64,000 nucleotides of DNA from RUG572 sp964386385 (GTDB lineage Bacteria; Verrucomicrobiota; Kiritimatiellia; RFP12; UBA1067). Both the position numbers and the translations under genes were made by a program. The stretch is from contig CAYLRN010000011.1 in NCBI GenBank assembly GCA_964386385.1, positions 1-64,000 of the forward strand, written 5' to 3'. The notes below the pieces were generated by a model that saw only the letters and a program-made list of their open reading frames with translations, was not told where the DNA came from and ran no database searches. Of the stretch, positions 32,868 through 41,773 are shown one piece after another. Position 1 is the stretch's first letter, and each line of letters starts with the position of its first letter.

Positions 32868-33782
32868 ATGAGCATCAAGCAGGCCTTTGTCAATGGCGAG
32901 GCGATTTCCCGCGAGGCAGTCCAGTTCGAGCTGGACAGGCTGGTCAAGTTCTACCTGTCCCATGGCATGAGCCAGGAGGACGTGAAGAAGAACCTTGAGA
33001 AACTTGCCGAGAAGGCGCAGGAACAGGCCATTGGCGCGAAGCTGCTGTTCGCGCGGGCCGAGCAGCTGGACCTGCCCGTCGACCCGAAGGCGGTGGACGC
33101 GAAGGTTGCGGAAATCGTCCAGCAGGTCGGCGGCCGCGACAGCTTCGTCAAGGCACTGGCCGCCCAGAAGATGTCCGAGGACAAGCTACGCGAGGAGCTC
33201 GTCAAGGGCTGCCGCGTCGACGCGCTTGTCCAGCAGGCCTGCGGCGAAGTCCCCGAACCTACAGACGCCGAAATCTCCGACTACTACGAGAAGCACATCA
33301 CGCAGTTCGTCGCCCAGCCGCAGGTACTCGCCCAGCACATCCTCGTCAAGACCGAGGGCATGGACGCCGCCGACAAGGTCGAGGCCCTGGACAAGATCAA
33401 CGCAATCCGCGCCCGCATCCTCCGCAACTCCGACCCCGGCGAAATCGGCCAGGCGTTCGTCAAGGAGGCCCAGGAGAACTCCGACTGCCCGTCCGGGCAG
33501 AACGGAGGCTCCCTCGGCTGGTTCGGCCGCGGAATGATGGTGCCCGAGTTCGACCACGCCGCCTTCTCCATGAAGTGCGGCGAAGTGAGCGAAGTCATCG
33601 AAACGCAGTTCGGCTACCACGTCATCCTGAAGACGGACGAGAAGGGCGGCGGGCAGCAGACGCTCGTCGACGTCGCCGACCAGATCCGCGACCTTCTCCG
33701 CCACGAGGCGCGCGGCCGGGCAATGGACGCCTTCGTCGCCGAACTGCGCGAGAAGGCGACAATCGAGTACAAGGACCGCTGA
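32868..33782 (+). CDS. parvulin-type peptidyl-prolyl isomerase, cytoplasmic
   Basis: I chose ATG 32868, behind GGAGAG, over an ATG at 32823. The 304-residue product has a SurA/PrsA-like N-terminal helical domain (~1-150) and a parvulin domain (QVLAQHILVKTEG, CPSGQNGGSLGWFGRGMMVP, VIETQFGYHVILKTD). It lacks a signal peptide, unlike most SurA/PpiD chaperones, so it probably works in the cytoplasm. Its stop overlaps hemL. Confidence 0.88.
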   Translation: MSIKQAFVNGEAISREAVQFELDRLVKFYLSHGMSQEDVKKNLEKLAEKAQEQAIGAKLLFARAEQLDLPVDPKAVDAKVAEIVQQVGGRDSFVKALAAQKMSEDKLREELVKGCRVDALVQQACGEVPEPTDAEISDYYEKHITQFVAQPQVLAQHILVKTEGMDAADKVEALDKINAIRARILRNSDPGEIGQAFVKEAQENSDCPSGQNGGSLGWFGRGMMVPEFDHAAFSMKCGEVSEVIETQFGYHVILKTDEKGGGQQTLVDVADQIRDLLRHEARGRAMDAFVAELREKATIEYKDR

Positions 33783-35059
33783 TGGAACACGGACTCCTGT
33801 TCAGGCGCGCCGCCAGGGTCATCCCCGGCGGCGTCAATTCTCCCGTCCGCGCCTTCAACGGCGTCGGCGGAACGCCCGTTTTCGTCGAAAGCGGGGAGAG
33901 GCAGAAGATCCGCACTGCCGACGGGCGGACGCTTGCGGACTACTGCTGCAGCTGGGGCGCGATGATCCTCGGGCACTCCCATCCGTCCGTCGTCCGCGCC
34001 ATCTCCGCCCGCGCCAGGCTGGGGACGACCTTCGGCATCGCAACGCCGGACGAAGTGGAGTTCGCCGAACGGCTCGTCTCCCTCGTCCCCGGCATGGACA
34101 TGGTCCGCGCCGTGAACAGCGGGACGGAGGCCGTCATGACGGCAATCCGCCTTGCCCGCGGCGTGACCGGCCGCAAGGCCATCCTCAAGTTCGACGGTTG
34201 CTACCACGGACATTCCGACGCCATGCTCGTCAAGTCCGGCAGCGGCCTTCTCACCGGCGGACTTTCCTCTTCCGCCGGCGTCTCGGACGAAGTCGTCTCC
34301 GACACGCTCACCGCCCCCTACAACGACCTTTCCGCCGTCGAGGCTGCCTTCGCCAGTCGCGGTTCGGAAATCGCAGCGGTGATCGTCGAGCCCGTCGCCG
34401 GCAACATGGGCGTCGTCCCGCCCGCCAAGGGTTTCCTCAAGGGGCTTCGCCGCGTCACAAGGAAACATGGTGCGCTTCTCATCTGCGACGAGGTGATAAA
34501 CGGCTTCCGCTTCGGCTTCTCGTCCTACTCCTCGCTCTACGCCGGCATTTCGCCGGACCTGATCACCCTCGGCAAGGTCGTGGGCGGCGGACTTCCGCTG
34601 GCGGCGATCGGAGGTCGCGCGAAGTGGATGCGCCAGCTTGCGCCGACGGGTCCCGTCTACCAGGCCGGGACGTTGAGCGGCAACCCCCTCGCCGTCGCGG
34701 CCGGGCTTGCGACGCTGGACGAGCTGGAGAAGTCGCAGCCTTACGGACGCATGGCCGAACTCGGCTGCGCACTCGCCGTCGGCGTCTCCACGATCGCCGC
34801 GGAGCATGGTCTCCCCGTGACGTGCCAGAGCTTCAACGGAGTGTTCACCCCGTTCTGCGTGGACAGGCCGGTCCAGAACCTGACGGACGCGCAGCTCTGC
34901 GACGTGAATCTCTACGCGAAGATTTTCCACGGTCTTCTCGACCGCGGGATATACGTCGCCCCAAGCCAGTTCGAGTGCAACTTCATCTCGGCTGCGCACA
35001 CGGAGGCAGACGTCGATGAATTCCTCTCTGCGTTCGAGGACGTCTGCCGGACGATGTGA
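33782..35059 (+). CDS. hemL: glutamate-1-semialdehyde 2,1-aminomutase
   Basis: The 425-residue enzyme converts glutamate-1-semialdehyde into 5-aminolevulinate, the start of tetrapyrrole synthesis by the C5 route. Motifs: VIPGGVNSPVRAFNGVGG, MVRAVNSGTEAVMTAIRLAR, KFDGCYHGHSDAMLVKSGSG, CDEVINGFRFG and the PLP lysine at ~265 in LITLGKVVGGGLPLAA. Full length for the family. No other heme genes are nearby; it sits in what looks like a mixed operon (TGATG overlap with the isomerase). Confidence 0.95.
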   Translation: MEHGLLFRRAARVIPGGVNSPVRAFNGVGGTPVFVESGERQKIRTADGRTLADYCCSWGAMILGHSHPSVVRAISARARLGTTFGIATPDEVEFAERLVSLVPGMDMVRAVNSGTEAVMTAIRLARGVTGRKAILKFDGCYHGHSDAMLVKSGSGLLTGGLSSSAGVSDEVVSDTLTAPYNDLSAVEAAFASRGSEIAAVIVEPVAGNMGVVPPAKGFLKGLRRVTRKHGALLICDEVINGFRFGFSSYSSLYAGISPDLITLGKVVGGGLPLAAIGGRAKWMRQLAPTGPVYQAGTLSGNPLAVAAGLATLDELEKSQPYGRMAELGCALAVGVSTIAAEHGLPVTCQSFNGVFTPFCVDRPVQNLTDAQLCDVNLYAKIFHGLLDRGIYVAPSQFECNFISAAHTEADVDEFLSAFEDVCRTM

Positions 35060-36405
35060 CGACGCATTCCGCCATGGCCGTTTCCGCTCCAGAACTCCAC
35101 CTTTTCGTTTTGTGGCAGAAGGCGCGTTTTGCCGAAGACCGCATTCTCGCCGACATGCGGCGCGAATTCGAGATCGTCTTCACGCGGGTCGCACGCTTCG
35201 AGGGCGACGCCGGGCGGGCGTACCTCCGCTTCTACGGCCCGTCGCTGCCGAACGCATCGCGCAAGATCCGGGCCTGCGGCAGGGGCGCGTTCCGCATCGT
35301 CGTCGTCCGCGACCCGCGGCCGGACTACGGGAAGGTGGAAGGGCGCAACCAGTCCGTCCTCAGCAACGCCCACACCGTCGAACTGAAGTACAAGTACCGC
35401 AAGTGGGCCGGCGGACACCATCGCGTCCACGGCACGGACACTTCGGCGGAGTTCGCCCGCGACGTATTCATGCTAACCGGACACACGGCGGAGGAATGGA
35501 AGGCGGGCGTCCCGGCGGGCGAGATCAGGCCCGCTCTTCCCGTTTCCGGCTGGACCGCCGTGTCCGCCCTCGCCCCGTTCAAGCCCGGCGTTCCCTCTCC
35601 CGCCGCGGCGCCGGAAATCTCTAACCTGCGCGTGTTCCTGCGCGACAAGTACATTAACGACGAATTCGCCGAAGGGGAGCTGAACGGTCGTCCGTGCATC
35701 GTCAAGAAAAGCGCGAAGGCCGTCTGGTCGATCGGGAACGAATACCGCCTTTCCGCGAGAATGCACGCCGCCGCTCCCGAATGCGTCCCGTGTCCGTTCA
35801 TGTGGCATCTCTCGGACGACAGGAAGTCGGCGTTCCTTGCGACCGCGAAGGTCGAAGGCCCGTCGCTCACGGAACTGATCGCGGGCGGCGTGTCCGACGC
35901 GCAGGCGGATTCGTTCGCCGCCGACGCCCTTCGCCTCGCAGCAGCGCTGAAGGCGACGGGGATCGTCCATCGCGACCTCTTCTCCGACAACCTTCTCCTT
36001 GACGCGGACGGACATCTCAAGGCGATCGACTGGCAGCTTGCCGTCGACCGCAAAAACTACCGCGAAGATCCGTGGGTTGCGCGGCACTGGAAGTTCAGGT
36101 ACGTCGTCTTCGGCGTGAACCGCGAACTCGGTCTCGGCGTGTGGAACGACTGTCTTGCGCTTGCCGACGTGCTGCGCCGCCTTCCGCAGACCGACGCCGT
36201 GAAGTCGGCGATAGACAGGCTTGTCGCGGAGGCGGACGAGATGACGTTCGCCTGTCCGCCGGACCGCATCACGCGGTTCAAACTTCGCCTCTACGGTCTC
36301 TCCCTGCGCATCCAGATGCTGCTCCGTGGACGCGGACACCGGAAATACGCGCAGCTGGAACGCCGCTGGCGCACGGCGTGCGAACGCTGGGGAAAGGGGG
36401 AATAG
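35056..36405 (+). CDS. two-domain protein: glycopolymer-associated N-terminal domain and kinase-like C-terminal domain
   Basis: Start is GTG 35056 (overlaps hemL stop) or ATG 35074. Residues ~12-150 (ELHLFVLWQKARFAEDRILA, WAGGHHRVHGT) resemble a domain I remember next to or fused with CDP-glycerol glycerophosphotransferases. Residues ~190-445 are protein-kinase-like: Lys in CIVKK (~217), catalytic HRDLFSDN (305-312) and DWQ (325-327) in place of DFG, as in WaaP/Kdo-kinase-type sugar kinases. With the next gene it probably modifies or builds a phosphorylated surface glycan. Confidence 0.7.
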   Translation: MTTHSAMAVSAPELHLFVLWQKARFAEDRILADMRREFEIVFTRVARFEGDAGRAYLRFYGPSLPNASRKIRACGRGAFRIVVVRDPRPDYGKVEGRNQSVLSNAHTVELKYKYRKWAGGHHRVHGTDTSAEFARDVFMLTGHTAEEWKAGVPAGEIRPALPVSGWTAVSALAPFKPGVPSPAAAPEISNLRVFLRDKYINDEFAEGELNGRPCIVKKSAKAVWSIGNEYRLSARMHAAAPECVPCPFMWHLSDDRKSAFLATAKVEGPSLTELIAGGVSDAQADSFAADALRLAAALKATGIVHRDLFSDNLLLDADGHLKAIDWQLAVDRKNYREDPWVARHWKFRYVVFGVNRELGLGVWNDCLALADVLRRLPQTDAVKSAIDRLVAEADEMTFACPPDRITRFKLRLYGLSLRIQMLLRGRGHRKYAQLERRWRTACERWGKGE

Positions 36406-36406
36406 G

Positions 36407-37777
36407 ATGTCCGCCGCAAGATTTTTGATACGCCTGTCCACTGCGCTGATTCCCGTGAAGGGTCTGCGGAAGCGTCTGCGCCATCGCCTCCTCAAGGCGG
36501 AGGAGCGCGCGTGGATCGAACGGACAGTCCCGGTCGTCCGCGCGCGCTATGCGCGCCACGCGGAAAGATGCCGCGAAAAGCTGGCGCGTGGCGAGCGGCT
36601 CAAGGTCTGCTTTCTCGTCTGCGACGGCGCTATGTTCTCGGCTGAGCCGATCTACCGGGAAATGCTGGGCGACGCCCGCTTCGAGCCGTTCATCGCCGTC
36701 GCGCCGCGCGTGTCGAGGGGAGACGCCTTTCTGCGGGAGACGATGCGCAAGACGGCGGAGACCATGCGCGAACGGTATGGCGAGCCGCGTCTCCTCTACG
36801 ACCCCGACACGGGGCGGCAGGGCGCCCTGGAAGGGGAGGCGGACGTCGTTTTCACGTCGGTCGTGTACGACGGGCAGACGCTGCCGGACTTCACTGCCGA
36901 GCCGATGAGCAGCTTCGCGCTCGTCGTCGGAGTCCCGTACGGCTATGCGGGACCTCTCGCCGCCGACCTCCGCCGTCTCGTCTTCCTTCCGCAGATTGCG
37001 TTCTTCTGGCAGTACCTTCTGCCAAGTCCCGCAACCGTCGCGCTGTGGGGCGAAAGGAATCCGCTGCTGCGCGAAAGTCTGAAGTCGCCGGGATATCCCA
37101 AGATGGACCGGCTGGCGCAGATTGCCGCGAACGCGGAGCGTCCGAAGACGGTGATGCTGTGTCCGCACCATTCCCTTGAGCGCGGGGAAGTCGACGGCGT
37201 CGCGCTTTCGAACTTCATCCGCTTCTCGGACTTCTTCCTTGAACTTCCGCGGAAGTTCCCCGACGTAAGGTTCGTGTTCCGTCCGCATCCGCTCCTCTTT
37301 CCGCGCCTTCGCCAGAGGAAGTGGTGGGGCGAGGAAAGGACCGCCGAATACGCGGCCAGGATGAAGGCCAATGCGAACGTCGAGTTTCAGTGGGGCGGGG
37401 ACTACTTCGCGTCGTTCGCCGGTTCGGACGCGATGGTTCACGACTGCGGGTCGTTCTTCGCGGAATGGTTCTACGTAGGAAAGCCGCAGTGCTATCTGCT
37501 TGAAAGCGAGTCCGTGCTCGAGCGCGAATTCACGGAGTTCGGCCTTGAACTGCACAAGGCCGTCTACCATGCGTTCACGGAGCGGGACGTCGTCGACTTC
37601 ATCAGGCGGGTAGTCCTCGGCGGCGACGACCCGAAAAGGAAGGCGCGGGCGGCGGCGGCGGAGAAGGTCTGCGCCGGCCATCCGCGCGCCGCCCGGGAGG
37701 CGGTCCGGCTCCTCGTGGAGGGGCTGGAACCGCAGAAGTTTAAAGCCCCATCCAGCGGCGGTAGTCCGCGAACTTGA
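36407..37777 (+). CDS. CDP-glycerol glycerophosphotransferase-like protein
   Basis: The 456-residue product has a basic, amphipathic N-terminus and a GT-B-like body. Features of the family: VVFTSVVYDGQTLPDF-type strand, LWGERNPLLRESLKSPGYPK, VMLCPHHSL (His on the donor side), VFRPHPLLFPRL and the late DAMVHDCGSFFAEWFYVGKP, comparable to the D.litDySS...eyl...kP motif. It would transfer glycerol-phosphate or a related unit onto a surface polymer. The 3' end overlaps the convergent GH2 gene by 38 bases. Confidence 0.8.
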   Translation: MSAARFLIRLSTALIPVKGLRKRLRHRLLKAEERAWIERTVPVVRARYARHAERCREKLARGERLKVCFLVCDGAMFSAEPIYREMLGDARFEPFIAVAPRVSRGDAFLRETMRKTAETMRERYGEPRLLYDPDTGRQGALEGEADVVFTSVVYDGQTLPDFTAEPMSSFALVVGVPYGYAGPLAADLRRLVFLPQIAFFWQYLLPSPATVALWGERNPLLRESLKSPGYPKMDRLAQIAANAERPKTVMLCPHHSLERGEVDGVALSNFIRFSDFFLELPRKFPDVRFVFRPHPLLFPRLRQRKWWGEERTAEYAARMKANANVEFQWGGDYFASFAGSDAMVHDCGSFFAEWFYVGKPQCYLLESESVLEREFTEFGLELHKAVYHAFTERDVVDFIRRVVLGGDDPKRKARAAAAEKVCAGHPRAAREAVRLLVEGLEPQKFKAPSSGGSPRT

Positions 37778-40190
37778 ACTTCGGCTCTCCGTAGAGGTAG
37801 TGCGAGTCGAACGTCTCGCCGCCGGTCGCGTAGCGGATCTTCACGACGCCCTGTCCCTTGAGCGAGAGTTTTCCGGCGGTGGCGACGGCGTTCGCGTCGC
37901 AGGCGAAGTCGCCGTCGAAGAGTACGCGGCCCGTTTCGGCGTCCGTCAGGACGGCGTGGCCGGAGACAGGCTCCAGCTTGTCGTTGACCACGCGCACGGA
38001 GTGGTCTTCGTCCACCATCACCAGCACGTCGCGCTGGGCGCGGGAGATGGCGTCGTAGGCGCGCTTGCGCCGGCCGTAGTAGTCCACCACGGCGTCGGAG
38101 ATGTTCGGCCAGCCGTCGCGTATGTTCCACCACGTCATGCCGGTCTTCTGCGCGAACTTGCGGGTGCGGCAGTGTTCGACGATGAACTTCATGCCCTCCG
38201 CCTGGGCGCACTGGCTCTGGAGCGCGAAGCCCTCAAGCGAGGTCTCGATTTCGTCGAAGAGCATGGCCATCTGGAGGATCATGCGGTGGTTGCGGCATCC
38301 GTCCCATTTGGAGCGTCCGTAGCGTTCGCGGAAGACGATCATCCCGCGCAGCACCCATTCGTCGTTGAACTCGAACACGCCCTTCGGCGGCTCGGCCGGA
38401 AGGAGCTCGTTGGAAAGGTAGTCCGTCGGACTGTACGGCACCTGCCGCGTCTGCCACATTTTGTTCGATTCTGCGGGGCTTGTGAAGGGGTAGACCTTGT
38501 CGGGGGAGAACATTTCGCGGATGGAGTCGACGGACGGGCAGCCGTGCAGGCCGATTTCGCTGAAGAACTTGACGGGCGTGTCAGTGATGATCGCCCCCTT
38601 CCACCAGCGGCGGTAGTAGTGCCCCTCCGTGCTGAGTGCGCGTCCTGCCATGACGTCGGCGTTGATGTAGGGCGACGACGGAAGGTACGGATGCGTGGGG
38701 TCGAATTCGCGCAGGACGTCAGGCAGGATCTTGCGGGAGAAGACGTCCTTGTTCGGGTCGCCGCCGTGCGCCTTCCACGGGCCGAGCGCGAAGACGGAGT
38801 CGTTCTCGTTGTTGCCGCACCAGAGCGCCAGGGAGGCGTGGTTGCGGAGACGCTTCACGACCGTCTTCGCCTCGCTCCGCACCTCCTCGGCCAGGACCGT
38901 GTCGTTCTGCGGATACTGCGTACAGGCGAAGCAGAAGTCCTGCCACACCATGACGCCGTTCTCGTCGCACCAGTCCCAGAAAGGCTCCGGCTCGTAGAGG
39001 CCGCCGCCCCAGACGCGGATCATGTTGCAGTTCGCCTCGCGCACGAGCTCGAGCGTGGGGACGATGCGGTCCCTGTCGCGCGCGTGGAGGGCGTCCACGG
39101 GCGTCCAACTCGTGCCGCGGATGAAGCAGGGCTTTCCGTTGACTATGAACTTCATCTCGCCGGGGCGGTCCTTGTCGATGAAGTCGGCGAGTTCGAACTC
39201 CACCTTCTTCACGCCGAGGCGGAACGACCTATCGGCGAATCTTCTGCCGTCCGCGCGGTCGGTCCATTCGACCTTCACGTCGTAGAGCGCGGGCTCTCCC
39301 CATCCGCGCGGCCACCAGAGGTCGGCGTTGGAAATGCCGAACCAGACACGCGGCGTCCAGTTCACGACGTTCACGCCCGTGCGGGCGACGACGCGGCCCT
39401 TGCGCGACACGGTGACGTTCAGGCGTGACGTGTCCAGCCGCGCGAACGCGCCTTCCAGCCGCAGGTCAAGCAGATATCGTGCGGAGCGCTTTTCAGGGTC
39501 GAACGCGATCTGCGCGCAGAAGAAGTCGCGGATCGTCTCCGGCCCGCGCACGACGAGGCGCGCGTCGCGGAATATGCCGGCGGACATCATGCGCGGCAGG
39601 ATGTCCCAGCCGATCATGTGCGCGGGCTTGCGGAAGCCCTCCAGCTCCGCGCTGGAGCCGGCGTTGCCGGTCGCGCCGATGTCCTTGAACTGCGACTCGA
39701 CGACGACGCTGCGGAATAGGACGGCAAGTTCGTTCGTCGCGCCGCGCCTGACGAGTTTCGTGACGTCGAACTCGTGGGGAATGAACATGTTCCGCGCCTC
39801 GCCGACCTTGCGACCGTTCAGGAAGACGTCGGCAAGCGTGTCGAGTCCGTCGAACTGGAGAATCGCCTTTTCGCCTTTCGGGAAGTCCGGGCAGACGAAC
39901 GCGCGCGAGTATAGCCACTGGTGGCCTTCGTACTTTCGCGGCGCGTACTGGTTGTTCGCCTTGAAGAGGTCTGGCAGCAGGCCTGCCGCCAGCAGGTCGA
40001 GTTCATAGGATCCCGGGACCTTCGCCGGGAGAGACAATGCGTCCGCCGGAATCTCGTCCGGCGTCCTGACCGAACCCTCCGCGGGCGTCGGCCATCCTTT
40101 CAGCGCCCACGCGCCGTCGAGGTCCACCGTCGTCGCGGCCCCGGCCGCGAACGCCGCGGCGGCGCACATGCAAATCGTCCATTTCTTCAT
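37740..40190 (-). CDS. secreted GH2 beta-mannosidase-like glycoside hydrolase
   Basis: I chose the ATG at 40190: it gives a signal peptide (MKKWTICMCAAAAFAAGAA) and has GGAAGGG upstream. The 816-residue protein has GH2 domains in order: sugar-binding jelly roll (WLYSRAFVCPDF, DTLADVFLNGRKVG), Ig-like linker and TIM barrel. WCGNNEND holds the acid/base Glu (~462) and VKFFSEIGLHG the nucleophile (~545). NCNMIRVWGGGLYEPEPFWD and the NNE motif are typical of the beta-mannosidase branch. Acts on manno-configured oligosaccharides by inference. Confidence 0.9.
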   Translation of the reverse strand: MKKWTICMCAAAAFAAGAATTVDLDGAWALKGWPTPAEGSVRTPDEIPADALSLPAKVPGSYELDLLAAGLLPDLFKANNQYAPRKYEGHQWLYSRAFVCPDFPKGEKAILQFDGLDTLADVFLNGRKVGEARNMFIPHEFDVTKLVRRGATNELAVLFRSVVVESQFKDIGATGNAGSSAELEGFRKPAHMIGWDILPRMMSAGIFRDARLVVRGPETIRDFFCAQIAFDPEKRSARYLLDLRLEGAFARLDTSRLNVTVSRKGRVVARTGVNVVNWTPRVWFGISNADLWWPRGWGEPALYDVKVEWTDRADGRRFADRSFRLGVKKVEFELADFIDKDRPGEMKFIVNGKPCFIRGTSWTPVDALHARDRDRIVPTLELVREANCNMIRVWGGGLYEPEPFWDWCDENGVMVWQDFCFACTQYPQNDTVLAEEVRSEAKTVVKRLRNHASLALWCGNNENDSVFALGPWKAHGGDPNKDVFSRKILPDVLREFDPTHPYLPSSPYINADVMAGRALSTEGHYYRRWWKGAIITDTPVKFFSEIGLHGCPSVDSIREMFSPDKVYPFTSPAESNKMWQTRQVPYSPTDYLSNELLPAEPPKGVFEFNDEWVLRGMIVFRERYGRSKWDGCRNHRMILQMAMLFDEIETSLEGFALQSQCAQAEGMKFIVEHCRTRKFAQKTGMTWWNIRDGWPNISDAVVDYYGRRKRAYDAISRAQRDVLVMVDEDHSVRVVNDKLEPVSGHAVLTDAETGRVLFDGDFACDANAVATAGKLSLKGQGVVKIRYATGGETFDSHYLYGEPKFKFADYRRWMGL

Positions 40191-40219
40191 CTGTTGACCC
40201 TTCCGTTTGTTATGGACGG

Positions 40220-40249
40220 ATTCTACCATTTCCCATGTCTCCGCGTCAA
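40220..40249 (-). promoter_or_regulatory. sigma70-type promoter of the GH2 gene
   Basis: Read on the minus strand: TTGACG (40249-40244), 18 bases, TAGAAT (40225-40220) preceded by TGG. It lies 30 bases before the GH2 ATG at 40190. Confidence 0.8.
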
Positions 40250-40294
40250 ACGGCGGATGCACTTTTCAGTCCGTCCCCTTTGGTGGCGCCCCAC

Positions 40295-40324
40295 TTGACG
40301 GCCAGCGCGGATTCTTGGTAGAAT
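40295..40324 (+). promoter_or_regulatory. sigma70-type promoter of the oxidoreductase operon
   Basis: TTGACG, 18 bases, TAGAAT preceded by TGG; 27 bases before ATG 40352. It is back to back with the GH2 promoter, with 45 bases between the two -35 boxes. Confidence 0.8.
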
Positions 40325-40351
40325 CGGCGAAAAAGGAAAGGTTGTACGGAT

Positions 40352-41773
40352 ATGCAGAGACGCGAATTCTTGAAAGTCGGCGGAGCCGTCGGCGCGGCGG
40401 TTGTCGCTCCGTCCATTCTGAATGCGGCCCCCGGAACGCAGAAGATCAGGATGGGCTTCATCGGCGTGGGCAATCGCGGCACCCAGCTGCTGCATCTGTT
40501 CATGAACTTCCAGGACGTGGAGGTGACGGCGCTGTGCGACGTCTACGAGCCGTATCTCCGGCGCAGGGAGCAGGACTTCGACCCGAACTTCCTCAAGTGG
40601 GGGCTGAAGGGGCGTCTTCCGATCTTCACGAACAAGGACGGATCGCTCCACCGCCACGAGCGGACGATTCTCGACCGCGTGGCTAACGGCTCGTGCCGCC
40701 TCTACAAGGACTACCGCAAGCTGCTGGAGGACAAGAACGTCGACGCCGTCTGCATCGCGACGCCCGACCACTGGCACGCGATAATCACCATCGACGCCAT
40801 CTGCGCGGGCAAGGACGTCTACTGCGAAAAGCCGCTCACGGCCACGGTCCGCGAGGGCCGCCGCATGGTGGAGGTCGAGAAGGCGCACAGGCAGGTCTGC
40901 TGCACGGGCCTCAACCGCCGCGGATGCGTCCCGTACCAGCTTCTGAAGAAGGAGATCGATTCCGGGAAGTACGGCACGTTCCGCATGGGTCGCGCCGCCC
41001 GCTCGTCGAACATCTTCCCGAACGGGCTTGGAAAGTGTTCGCCATGTCCGCCGCCCAAGGGACTTGACTGGGACGCCTGGCTGGGTCCGCGCGCGATGCG
41101 CCCGTACAAGTACACCACGGCGCCGTACTTCTTCCGCTGGCACACTGACTTCTCAAGCCAGGTCGGCAACTGGGGCGTCCACTACCTTGACGCGATGCGC
41201 TGGATGATGGGAGAGACGGCCCCGTGCGCCGTCACTGCGGTCGGCGCGAAGTACTTCACTCCGGATTCCGACAGCGAGATCCCCGACACGATGATCTGCA
41301 CCTACGAGTTCGCGTCCGGCAAGATCCTGGAGTTCGACGTGTTCGAGGGCGGACTGTCCCGTCCGATCTTCAAGCGCGAACTGGAGCTCTCCAGCGGCGA
41401 CGCGGCCATCTACGCAAGCCAGAGCGGCTGGGACATCCTCCCCGTCAAGTACCGCGAGTTCAACAACGACCGGACGCAGAAGTTCCAGCCGAAGACGTAC
41501 GAACACAAGGAGGCGCTGCTGGACGACGGCTCCGCGGCGAGCTGCACGAACAACGTAATCCGCGACTTCCTCGACCGCGTGAAGGATCGCGGGGCGTGTC
41601 TCTGCTCCCTGGAGGAGGGGCATCGCTCGACGTGCTTCGCACATCTGGCGAACATCGCCTACCGCATGGGCCAGCGCCTGGAATGGGATCCCGTCGCCGA
41701 GCGCTTCACCAACTGCGCGAAGGCGAACGAGTTCCTGCACTACGACTACCGCGCGGGCTACTCGCTCTCATGA
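40352..41773 (+). CDS. Gfo/Idh/MocA-family oxidoreductase with Tat signal
   Basis: The 473-residue product starts with a Tat signal (MQRREFLKVGGAVGAAVVAP). The Rossmann domain shows MGFIGVGNRGTQLLHLF, ALCDVYEPY and the DAVCIATPDHWHA and GKDVYCEKPLTATVREGRRM motifs (EKP Lys is catalytic), followed by a substrate domain. Such secreted NAD(P)-dependent enzymes are abundant in PVC bacteria and oxidise, reduce or cleave sugars. ATGA overlap with the next gene. Confidence 0.93.
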   Translation: MQRREFLKVGGAVGAAVVAPSILNAAPGTQKIRMGFIGVGNRGTQLLHLFMNFQDVEVTALCDVYEPYLRRREQDFDPNFLKWGLKGRLPIFTNKDGSLHRHERTILDRVANGSCRLYKDYRKLLEDKNVDAVCIATPDHWHAIITIDAICAGKDVYCEKPLTATVREGRRMVEVEKAHRQVCCTGLNRRGCVPYQLLKKEIDSGKYGTFRMGRAARSSNIFPNGLGKCSPCPPPKGLDWDAWLGPRAMRPYKYTTAPYFFRWHTDFSSQVGNWGVHYLDAMRWMMGETAPCAVTAVGAKYFTPDSDSEIPDTMICTYEFASGKILEFDVFEGGLSRPIFKRELELSSGDAAIYASQSGWDILPVKYREFNNDRTQKFQPKTYEHKEALLDDGSAASCTNNVIRDFLDRVKDRGACLCSLEEGHRSTCFAHLANIAYRMGQRLEWDPVAERFTNCAKANEFLHYDYRAGYSLS

